Of a stretch of DNA of 64,000 nucleotides, positions 58,178 through 64,000 are shown piece by piece. How positions within the stretch are numbered: the stretch's first letter is position 1; each line of letters starts with the position of its first letter. The stretch is taken from contig JAEUIT010000077.1 of the NCBI GenBank assembly GCA_016795035.1, positions 26,653 to 90,652 on the forward strand, read 5' to 3'. The stretch comes from Phycisphaerae bacterium (lineage in GTDB: Bacteria > Planctomycetota > Phycisphaerae > Phycisphaerales > SM1A02). The notes beneath the pieces are model-generated. The model worked only from the letters and a program-made list of their open reading frames with translations, searched no databases and had not been told where the DNA came from. Position numbers and translations under genes: made by a program.

Positions 58178-58721
58178 CGTGGATCTCAAGTGCGTCGAGG
58201 AGCATTCGTGCGACTTCGATCTGTTCCCGATTGCTCCCGCGTGCGGTCAGGTCGTCGAGGTACGTCTGAACGAACCTCAGGTCGTCTGCGCGGACGCGCA
58301 TGGCGTTCAGGTCTTCGATGTCCTGAGCGCGACCGGCAAGCACCTTCATCGCGATCAGGTCGAGGCGGCTCGCCGCGAACACCCTGAGGCGCCCGAACTG
58401 GCCGACGAGCACCTTGCGGCGCTCCCAACCGTGCGGCAAGGCGTCAATCCTGGTCTGAACATCGCTGTTGAGCCACCGATGTGCGAGCTGAAGCTCTTCC
58501 GCAACGATCGCGGCCGCCGACTCAACGGCCAGCATCGCGTCCGGCGGGATCGACACCATCACGTCGCAGTCGGTCGTCGTCCGCGACCGAGCCAATACTC
58601 CCGTGAGCATGCCCGCAGCGCCGCCAACCAAGAGGATGTCGACGTCGGCGTGGTACTCCAACACCTGCCCGAGTCGGGCAAGGGCGCGTTCCACAAGCGA
58701 GGTGTCGATCGGGCCGGGCAT
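58167..58721 (-). CDS. Nucleotidyltransferase-fold protein (DUF6036-like)
   Basis: 184 aa. VDILLVGGAAGMLTGVLARS then RTTTDCDVMV gives the GG...DxD core of a polymerase-beta-type nucleotidyltransferase, of the DUF6036/AbiEii-like kind. FAASRLDLIAMKVLAGRAQD then IEDLNAMRVRADDLRFVQTY is the usual helical back half. Such proteins are toxins that modify tRNA or proteins, or housekeeping NTases; with the overlapping partner gene a type IV-like toxin-antitoxin is plausible. Its ATG follows a 370-nt gap. Confidence 0.8.
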   Translation of the reverse strand: MPGPIDTSLVERALARLGQVLEYHADVDILLVGGAAGMLTGVLARSRTTTDCDVMVSIPPDAMLAVESAAAIVAEELQLAHRWLNSDVQTRIDALPHGWERRKVLVGQFGRLRVFAASRLDLIAMKVLAGRAQDIEDLNAMRVRADDLRFVQTYLDDLTARGSNREQIEVARMLLDALEIHDAE

Positions 58722-59092
58722 GTGAGGTCTCTAGTGTCGGTTAAATCGTACACTCCATGTGAGGAAAGGCAACCTGCGGCGTGTGCAGCCAGACTGAGGC
58801 TCCCAGACCGGGTCTATAACTCGCGTAGACCTGTCTCCGATGAGAGTTCATGCCACACCGCGCGGGCGTTTGCTCGGGCTCGGCCCCTTGGAGGCCGCAG
58901 GGCCTGCCGGGATTGGTGGCTGCCATTCGGTCTTGGTGGCGCGTCTTCACGAAGGTGGGCCCAGAACCTCGCCGGTCATGCACAGGTCACAGATGGAGGT
59001 GGAAGCACAGGTGCCCGGAGGCGGACCCGTTGCTTTTAGACTTTTTGTCTAAGCGGACTTGACCCTTCGCCGAAGTGAGACAAAATGTCTAA
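58722..59092. other. Divergent gap with HigBA operators
   Basis: 371 bases between the nucleotidyltransferase (minus) and HigB (plus). The only clear signals are the two AGAC-N5-GTCT palindromes next to higB. Short open frames give no motif. Confidence 0.5.
59038..59090 (+). promoter_or_regulatory. Paired operators upstream of the HigBA genes
   Basis: AGACTTTTTGTCT (59038-59050) and AGACAAAATGTCT (59078-59090) share AGAC-N5-GTCT, with centres 40 bp apart, close to four helical turns. The second ends 2 nt before the higB GTG. HTH antitoxins of this family repress their own operon, so these are the likely HigA sites. The spacing favours looping or cooperative dimers. Confidence 0.7.
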
Positions 59093-59395
59093 GTGCGGGT
59101 GATCAGCCTCAAGCCGCTGAGAGAGTTCTGGGCGAAGCACCCGGACGCTGAAGAGCCGCTGCGTGATTGGTACACGACGACGCTCGGCGCTAAGTGGACG
59201 AGTCTTCAGGACGCGAGAGCGACCTATCCGCATGCGGATGGCGTCAAGACGGGTGGTGGCGACATTCTCACCGTGTTCAACATCGGCGGTAACAAGTACC
59301 GACTGGTCGCCCGCATCCGGTACGACTACCAGCTCGTGAATGTCCGCTTCGTTCTGACGCACGCCGAGTACGACAAAGGGAAGTGGAAGGAGTAG
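59093..59395 (+). CDS. higB: HigB-type mRNA interferase toxin
   Basis: 100 aa from GTG 59093 (MRVISLKPLREFWAKHPDAE). EEPLRDWYTTTLGAKWTSLQ, NIGGNKYRLVARIRYDYQLV and VRFVLTHAEYDKGKW are typical of HigB-family RelE-like toxins, which cleave mRNA on the ribosome; the late His-Tyr-Lys cluster holds the catalytic residues. Length normal. Second GTG at 59099 possible but the family start favours the first. Confidence 0.92.
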   Translation: MRVISLKPLREFWAKHPDAEEPLRDWYTTTLGAKWTSLQDARATYPHADGVKTGGGDILTVFNIGGNKYRLVARIRYDYQLVNVRFVLTHAEYDKGKWKE

Positions 59396-59399
59396 AACA

Positions 59400-59822
59400 A
59401 TGCCAAGAACGAAGCGCGATCACAAGACGAAGCTCCCGGGTCGATTTGAGGATCTGGTCCAACTGATGCCTCCGCAGGCGATCGTGGACGACGTCCAGTG
59501 CGACAACACGACGGAGATGATCGACCGCCTGATGGCGAGCGGCACGCTGACGCATGGGCAGGAGAGCTACATGGAAACGCTCGTGCAACTCGTGCAGGCG
59601 TACGAGGCGGCGCACCACGAAATCAAGGCCCGCAAAGGCATCGCGACCCTCAAGCATCTTCTCGATGAGAACGGCATGAACGCTTCCGACCTTGCGCGGC
59701 TGCTCGGAGTCCATGCCAGCATGGGGTCCAAGATCCTCAAGCGCGAGCGAGCGCTCACGGTCGATCACCTCAAGCTGCTGTCGGCGCGATTCAAGGTGCG
59801 GGCAGAGACGTTCATGGATTGA
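59400..59822 (+). CDS. higA: HigA-type antitoxin, helix-turn-helix
   Basis: 140 aa, 4 nt after higB. The helical N-terminus neutralises the toxin; residues about 88-135 (ATLKHLLDENGMNASDLARL, LGVHASMGSKILKRERALTV, DHLKLLSARFKVRAETFMD) are the XRE-type HTH seen in HigA. The HTH binds the AGAC-N5-GTCT sites. Toxin-first order is characteristic of higBA. Confidence 0.9.
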   Translation: MPRTKRDHKTKLPGRFEDLVQLMPPQAIVDDVQCDNTTEMIDRLMASGTLTHGQESYMETLVQLVQAYEAAHHEIKARKGIATLKHLLDENGMNASDLARLLGVHASMGSKILKRERALTVDHLKLLSARFKVRAETFMD

Positions 59823-59826
59823 GTGC

Positions 59827-61290
59827 TCAAGCGACCTGAGTGATACGGATCGCGGTTGGTTCGTGCGGATTCGCGAGTACCGACGGGCTCCGCGCCCACA
59901 GGCCAGCGCCCGTCGTCGATCGTCCCATCGCAACCGGACAGGCCAGCGATTCCTCGATGATGCGCCGGATCGCCATGACGTCCGTCAGTTCCAGGTCAGT
60001 TGATGCGGGCCACGTGTCCGGAGCACGGCGAGGCGTCACTGGCCGAAAGAGCGTCACGAGCATCCCTCTCGCCGCGTCCTCGTCGCGCTGGGAGATGTTC
60101 TCCCAGAGTCCCCTCCGGACAATCCCAGCGAAGAGCGCCGCGCGGTCGCGGGCGCCTGCAACGCGGAGGGCGCGCGCGGCGGCGGCGAAGAAGCGCAGGC
60201 GACTCGCCTCACCGCCTGGCATGAGGCGGGCCGCAACGGCGTGACGCCAGAGCGCCTCGAGGCGCTCTGGGTCGCGGAGGTCGGCGAGCTCGACGTGGCC
60301 GAGGGTGCGCTGCGGCTTCGGCCTGGTGTGGGGCCGCGGATTCTCTCGGGCTGCTTGCGGTGCGTGGCCTGAGCTCTCATGGTGGTCGCCTCCCCGACCC
60401 GTTCGTGCACGAACCCCATCGCGTTCTGGCTCGCGCGCCGCGCGGAGCGAGTTCTGGTTTGTAGATCCGTCTCTGACGGAGATTTCGGTCTTCATTGGGG
60501 GTGGTGGTTCGGTCGGAGATCGCTCGTCTCGGGGTGGTGGTTCCGGTGACGGATGTTCCGACTCCACGTTGCAGGGCAAGGCGCGTTCAGGATGCAAGAC
60601 AATCGCCGCGCCCCAGCGGTTGGCGGCCCAGTGCGGATCCCTCGCCTCGCGCGAGATCACTCCTGTGGCGAGGAGCAGTCCCCTCGCCGCTTTCACGCTC
60701 CGCTCGTCCAGGCCGAACGTGCTCGCGACCCAGCCCGATGAGCATCGCCCGCGGCCAGACCACGCGCCGCCCTTGAGATACGCGCAGCGAAGATGCATCG
60801 CGAGGAGCGTCCCGCAGACGGACGGACGATGCGTGCGGGCGAGCTGTCGGAGGAGCCGACGAGGAAATGGCACTCTGCGGTCCCCGTTCTCGAGATGCCG
60901 GAGCGAATCATCGAGTTCTGCGATGTGACTGCAACAGAGAGTGCCGTCCGAACCTCCGAACTCGATCCGCGACTCCGACCAGCGAAGAAGTCCGACTTGG
61001 CTGAGTCGGCCGACGGACGCCTGGAGCTGCTCGCCGCCGGCGCCGCCGACGAGCTTGCGGACTTCGTCGAGGGTGTAGCGCGGCACACGGCCCTTTGCGA
61101 GGCACTGGCGCCTCGCCACGAGCTCGTGGCATGCGAGCCATACCCGGAGGTCTCGATACTCGATGAAGTCGGCTCTATAGGCCCACCAGGCGGCCAGAAT
61201 GGCCTTTGCCGGAATGAGCGTGTATCCGCCGGCCGGTCCCGGCCGCATGCCTCCGACCGATCTCGGTCGCTCCCCTCGCGCACTCGTCAT
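59827..61290 (-). CDS. Rep-like winged-helix protein of the plasmid-type module
   Basis: 487 aa from ATG 61290; an upstream TTG-type start would add unlikely sequence. Two winged-helix units are visible: YTLDEVRKLVGGAGGEQLQA then SVGRLSQVGLLRWSESRIEF (about 75-120), and CSSGWVASTFGLDERSVKAA then RGLLLATGVISREARDPHWA (about 185-225). A Pro/Glu-rich linker leads to a conserved helical C-terminal domain (VELADLRDPERLEALWRHAV, ASRLRFFAAAARALRVAGAR). Twin winged helices are typical of plasmid initiators, and ParA lies divergently 460 nt away, so a replication or DNA-binding role is inferred. A truncated copy of the C-terminal domain lies at 41.6 kb. Confidence 0.7.
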   Translation of the reverse strand: MTSARGERPRSVGGMRPGPAGGYTLIPAKAILAAWWAYRADFIEYRDLRVWLACHELVARRQCLAKGRVPRYTLDEVRKLVGGAGGEQLQASVGRLSQVGLLRWSESRIEFGGSDGTLCCSHIAELDDSLRHLENGDRRVPFPRRLLRQLARTHRPSVCGTLLAMHLRCAYLKGGAWSGRGRCSSGWVASTFGLDERSVKAARGLLLATGVISREARDPHWAANRWGAAIVLHPERALPCNVESEHPSPEPPPRDERSPTEPPPPMKTEISVRDGSTNQNSLRAAREPERDGVRARTGRGGDHHESSGHAPQAARENPRPHTRPKPQRTLGHVELADLRDPERLEALWRHAVAARLMPGGEASRLRFFAAAARALRVAGARDRAALFAGIVRRGLWENISQRDEDAARGMLVTLFRPVTPRRAPDTWPASTDLELTDVMAIRRIIEESLACPVAMGRSTTGAGLWARSPSVLANPHEPTAIRITQVA

Positions 61291-61753
61291 GCATTTCACC
61301 CGTTGACGCACGGCGGACGTTCGCGCTAGGTTGGCTCTGCGTGGGCCAGCTACCGCAACGGAATCACCGTGATGTGGGGCTGTATGCGACGACGGCCCCA
61401 TCGCCGTCGTCGCGCTTCCTCCTTCGTCGTCCCCTTCGCCCCGAACTCAAAGTCCTCGCGTTCGCCATCGAACCCACGTTTTGCAGAGTTCGTTCGGTCA
61501 AACGCACTCCGACACTCGCACGGACCGTGCGGCGCTGCAAGCGTGAATCGATCTCCATGCGACCCTGCGTGCGCGAGTGCCCGCATGCCGGCATGCGGGA
61601 GGGCCCGCGTTCGGGGAGAGCGTCAGTGCAGGCTTCGACGAAAGGCCCTTGCAACGTGGTGATCGTCCGTGCTACTCCTGCGGGCGTGCGTGCGCGCATC
61701 CGCGCACGCGGGCGAGCCGGCATGCGGTCGGCGCGTCAAACGGTGTTTGCATG
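61291..61753. promoter_or_regulatory. Divergent Rep-ParA region with palindromes
   Basis: 463 bases without a gene. CCCGCATGCCGGCATGCGGG (61580-61599) is a perfect 20-bp palindrome, and its half GCCGGCATGCGG recurs at 61716-61727. CGTGCGCG-CATC-CGCGCACG (61689-61708) is a perfect hairpin between them. These are candidate ParA/ParB or initiator-binding sites; no AT-rich segment typical of an origin is visible. Confidence 0.5.
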
Positions 61754-62674
61754 ATGGAGGAGTCGGTGGTGAGAAGGGAAGGAGAAGGACGGAACGCGAC
61801 CGTGATCACGGTGGGGAATCAGAAAGGTGGTGTCGGCAAGAGCACGCATTCGGTGCATCTCGCCGCGGCGCTCGGCAAGCGCGGACGGCGATGCCTCCTC
61901 ATCGACCTCGATCCGGCAGCGGGGAGCACCAAGCATCTCGGCGTGCCCGTGAACAGCTTCGCGGGGACGCTCGAACTCCTCACGACCGACGAGACGATCG
62001 AGAGCCTCGCCGTCGTCGAGGGCATGCCCGACAACGTCGCACTCATCCCCGCACGTCCGCAGCTCTCGGAGATCGAATCGCTCCTTTCGAAGTATGTCGA
62101 CCGCACCTGCATCCTCGACCGTGCGCTCGACGCGGCCCGCGCTCGCTTCGATGTCGTGATTCTCGACACCGGCCCGTCCGCCGCCTTCTGCACGACCGTC
62201 GCGGCGTACTCATCGAGCGACTGGTTTCTCCTGAGCGCCTTCGCGCACCCGCTCTCGCTCGGCGGCTTGACCGAAGCGCTCGCGGACATCGCCGACGTGC
62301 GCCGGGCACGGAACGGGTCGCTCGAAGTGCTTGGCGTCGTCTTCACCGCGGTCGACCGCCGGGCGACACGCCTGCGCGGGCAGCTCGAGGAGGTCGTTGC
62401 CCGGGCGCTCCCGGGTCGGCGCTTCGAGACCGCGATCCCGCAGGCGATCGTGATTCCCGAGGCGTCCGGCAGGGGACGGACGCTCTTTCAGATGCCGCGT
62501 TGGGAGTTGATTCCTTCGGCGATCGAGTACCTCCGTCTCGCCGCCGAGGTCGAACACCGCATCAACAATCGTGAGGACTTCCTCAGAGGGACGCTCGAGC
62601 CTCCCGATCTCGATGCGGAGGTGGCGTCGACGCTCGGGCATGCGGTCACGCCGTCACTCGTCGTCAACGGGTGA
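61754..62674 (+). CDS. parA: ParA-family partition ATPase
   Basis: 306 aa from ATG 61754; an ATG at 61751 and a GTG at 61769, which has GGAGGAG 6 nt upstream, are equally possible. Deviant Walker A NQKGGVGKST (about 22-31) follows ATVITVG. LLIDLDPAAGSTKHLG is the A' motif, and FDVVILDTGPSAAF the Walker B. The remainder fits plasmid-type ParA, which moves replicons apart using a partner DNA-binding protein. Overlaps the next gene by GTGA, so that protein is the likely partner. Confidence 0.92.
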   Translation: MEESVVRREGEGRNATVITVGNQKGGVGKSTHSVHLAAALGKRGRRCLLIDLDPAAGSTKHLGVPVNSFAGTLELLTTDETIESLAVVEGMPDNVALIPARPQLSEIESLLSKYVDRTCILDRALDAARARFDVVILDTGPSAAFCTTVAAYSSSDWFLLSAFAHPLSLGGLTEALADIADVRRARNGSLEVLGVVFTAVDRRATRLRGQLEEVVARALPGRRFETAIPQAIVIPEASGRGRTLFQMPRWELIPSAIEYLRLAAEVEHRINNREDFLRGTLEPPDLDAEVASTLGHAVTPSLVVNG

Positions 62675-63180
62675 GCGCCATGGGAAAGCCGCTTCGATCT
62701 CCGCCTCCGACCTCGTCCGTGGCGAGGCTCCTCGATCTCGACGTTGCAGCGAGGGCTGTCGCTGCGAGTGTCTCGATGCCTTCGACTCCTTCGATCGCCT
62801 CCGCTGGCTCTCGCGGGTTCGTGGATGCCCGTGCCTCGGAGGAATCGCCGACTCCGCATGCGCGCGGTGTCGGTGCGACCGCCGAGATTCCCCGCATCAA
62901 GCGCGAGCTCGTTTTGACGCTCACCGCAGACCGGACGCTCGACCGACTCGTCGACGTCTTCAAGTCGGCGACGGGAACGAGGCTCACGACGAGCCATACG
63001 GTGCGAGCGCTGCTCAAGGCCGTCGCGTTGAACCTCGACCTCATCGAGCGTGAGGCGAGGGCGCTCGGGTCGCTGTCGCTTCCGTCGAATGCCCGGGGCG
63101 CAGAACAGGGGCGCGAGCGATTCGAGGCGCTTCTCGCCGATGCCATGGCGCGTGGCATGCGTGCGGAGCCGCGGCGATAG
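62671..63180 (+). CDS. Small partner of ParA, candidate DNA-binding partition protein
   Basis: 169 aa from GTG 62671 (overlap GTGA) or ATG 62680. The first 75 residues are Ser/Ala/Pro-rich and disordered. Residues about 78-135 (PRIKRELVLTLTADRTLDRL, VDVFKSATGTRLTTSHTVRA, LLKAVALNLDLIEREA) fit a ribbon-helix-helix: a beta strand followed by two helices. RHH partners of ParA are common on plasmids. It may bind the palindromes upstream of parA. No family recognised. Confidence 0.7.
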   Translation: MSAMGKPLRSPPPTSSVARLLDLDVAARAVAASVSMPSTPSIASAGSRGFVDARASEESPTPHARGVGATAEIPRIKRELVLTLTADRTLDRLVDVFKSATGTRLTTSHTVRALLKAVALNLDLIEREARALGSLSLPSNARGAEQGRERFEALLADAMARGMRAEPRR

Positions 63181-63236
63181 GAGATTGGGGCATCACGGGC
63201 GGGAGAATGGTCAGAGAAGGGGTGCGCTCGCGGCGC

Positions 63237-63623
63237 TCAATCCTTCGCGGATCCAGCGCCAGATGGCATCTCGCGCTGCATGAGTTCGAACTCGATCGTG
63301 ACACGAGGCCTTGTCATCCAAGTGCTGTGGACGTGCGCTCGCACGCTTTCACCTCGATCGAGCCGACGAGCGAGCCACTTGGCGGTGCCAGCACGGATGT
63401 AACCGATGAGAGTGGGTCGCCAACCGAGGAGGCCGAACAGCACCGGGACATGCAACAGCACGCGGATTGCGTTCTTGTCGAATGAATTGTCGGGCTCACG
63501 AACGAGCGTGACCTTGCGACCTATTCGGCCATGGGAACGAATGACCTCGTCTCTGCCCTCGTAGGTCACCCCTGCGACCGTGGCTCGGTACGTCTTGGCT
63601 GGGAGTCGCGACGAGGGCGTCAT
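63237..63623 (-). CDS. HIRAN-domain protein
   Basis: 128 aa from ATG 63623; a longer start at 63704 is possible. TYRATVAGVTYEGRDEVIRS, KVTLVREPDNSFDKNAIRVL, LIGYIRAGTAKWLARRLDRG match the HIRAN domain, found alone or on helicases and thought to bind DNA 3' ends or damaged DNA. Here the domain stands alone. It lies at the edge of the Rep/ParA module and convergent with it. Role in the element unknown. Confidence 0.8.
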   Translation of the reverse strand: MTPSSRLPAKTYRATVAGVTYEGRDEVIRSHGRIGRKVTLVREPDNSFDKNAIRVLLHVPVLFGLLGWRPTLIGYIRAGTAKWLARRLDRGESVRAHVHSTWMTRPRVTIEFELMQREMPSGAGSAKD

Positions 63624-63777
63624 GGCTTCAGGGTCTCTGTCTCGGGCTGTCCCGCTCGCAGCTCTCTGTTGCAGGCGAGTGTAGTTAAGTGTACGCGACG
63701 ACAATCGCTTGACGGCGCGCCGGGACCTGCGCTAAGACCAGGGCTGTAGCGACGTGTTGGAAGCGGCAGGGGGGACT

Positions 63778-64000
63778 ATGGGCGAACTTGAAGGGGAGAG
63801 GCGGGCAGATGGGCGATTGTCCGGAGATGTCCGGTCACAAGAGGGCAACCTTGGGTCGTCGTCGCCGTTGGCGGCGGAGTCGAGCGCGCCCCACCCGCGC
63901 GACCTGTACCTCGCCCCCCGGCGCCACGAACGCCACCAGGGCCACGGGCGACGGATCGCCCAGGCCCGCCGTCGCGGCCACTCCGCCGAACCGGCGTTCT
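63778..64000 (+). CDS. Possible gene running off the right edge
   Basis: An open frame of 74 codons from ATG 63778, preceded by AGGGGGG. It reads MGELEGERRADGRLSGDVRS, then HPRDLYLAPRRHERHQGHGR, and continues past the window. The second half has the GC-rich third positions of coding DNA. No family recognisable from so little. Confidence 0.35.
   Translation, partial: MGELEGERRADGRLSGDVRSQEGNLGSSSPLAAESSAPHPRDLYLAPRRHERHQGHGRRIAQARRRGHSAEPAF

Noticed and set aside
61291..61753. Chromosomal or plasmid replication origin
   Set aside because: Palindromes are present but there is no AT-rich unwinding segment and no DnaA-box-like cluster that I can see; left as candidate binding sites only.

Overview
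The window looks like a chromosome segment of a high-GC planctomycete, most likely close to Phycisphaerae. This is inferred from several signs together. Two secreted proteins end in dockerin-like EF-hand repeats (DLxxDGxVxxxDLxxLLxAW). There are many membrane proteins with paired CxxC zinc ribbons. An ECF-type sigma factor sits directly before a Ser/Thr kinase carrying TPR repeats. The core genes use very GC-rich third codon positions. No complete rRNA or tRNA gene was found.

Core region, about 1-29.8 kb. Housekeeping genes: peptide deformylase, methionyl-tRNA formyltransferase and the queuosine enzyme QueA. Next come three long tandem paralogues of a zinc-ribbon membrane family, then a frameshifted ECF sigma factor coupled to a membrane Ser/Thr kinase. 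After these lie an FAD oxidoreductase / aldo-keto reductase pair, two dockerin-tailed secreted proteins around a delta-9-type fatty acid desaturase, and a 1.1 kb gene-free block of about 360-bp tandem repeats. The region ends with a DinB-like protein, a lipoprotein with two retropepsin-like motifs, a small zinc-ribbon membrane protein, and a sulfatase divergent from an AraC-type regulator. The octamer CGTTGCAG is scattered through this half far more often than chance predicts.

Accessory region, about 30-63.7 kb. GC is visibly lower in places and CGTTGCAG is rare between 30.3 and 59.8 kb. Two direct repeats of about 255 bp (30048-30300 and 42145-42405), each holding the 3' half of a tRNA gene and its hairpin, bracket the first island. 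That island carries one tightly coupled operon: excisionase-type HTH, C5 cytosine methyltransferase, AAA ATPase, unknown 508-aa protein, and a 1807-aa protein with a PD-(D/E)xK-like motif and a HerA/FtsK-type ATPase domain resembling DptH. To its right lies a bacterial ubiquitin-like operon (two-domain multiubiquitin protein, DUF6791-ThiF E1, DUF6527 protein). It is divergent from a sigma factor / small protein / ImmA-IrrE protease operon. Further right are a solitary PD-(D/E)xK-like protein, a type III restriction-modification pair, an ABC three-component conflict system (Cap4-like effector, middle component, DUF3732 ATPase), a nucleotidyltransferase pair and a HigBA toxin-antitoxin. A plasmid-like module closes the region: winged-helix Rep-like protein, ParA and a small DNA-binding candidate, with palindromes between them.

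Taken together, the right half is a composite defence island assembled from several mobile units, one of which left a truncated copy of the Rep-like gene at 41.6 kb. The best candidates for an undescribed system are the methyltransferase plus Dpt-like ATPase operon and the multiubiquitin operon with its divergent sigma/protease partner. All family assignments come from reading motifs by eye; no database search was run.
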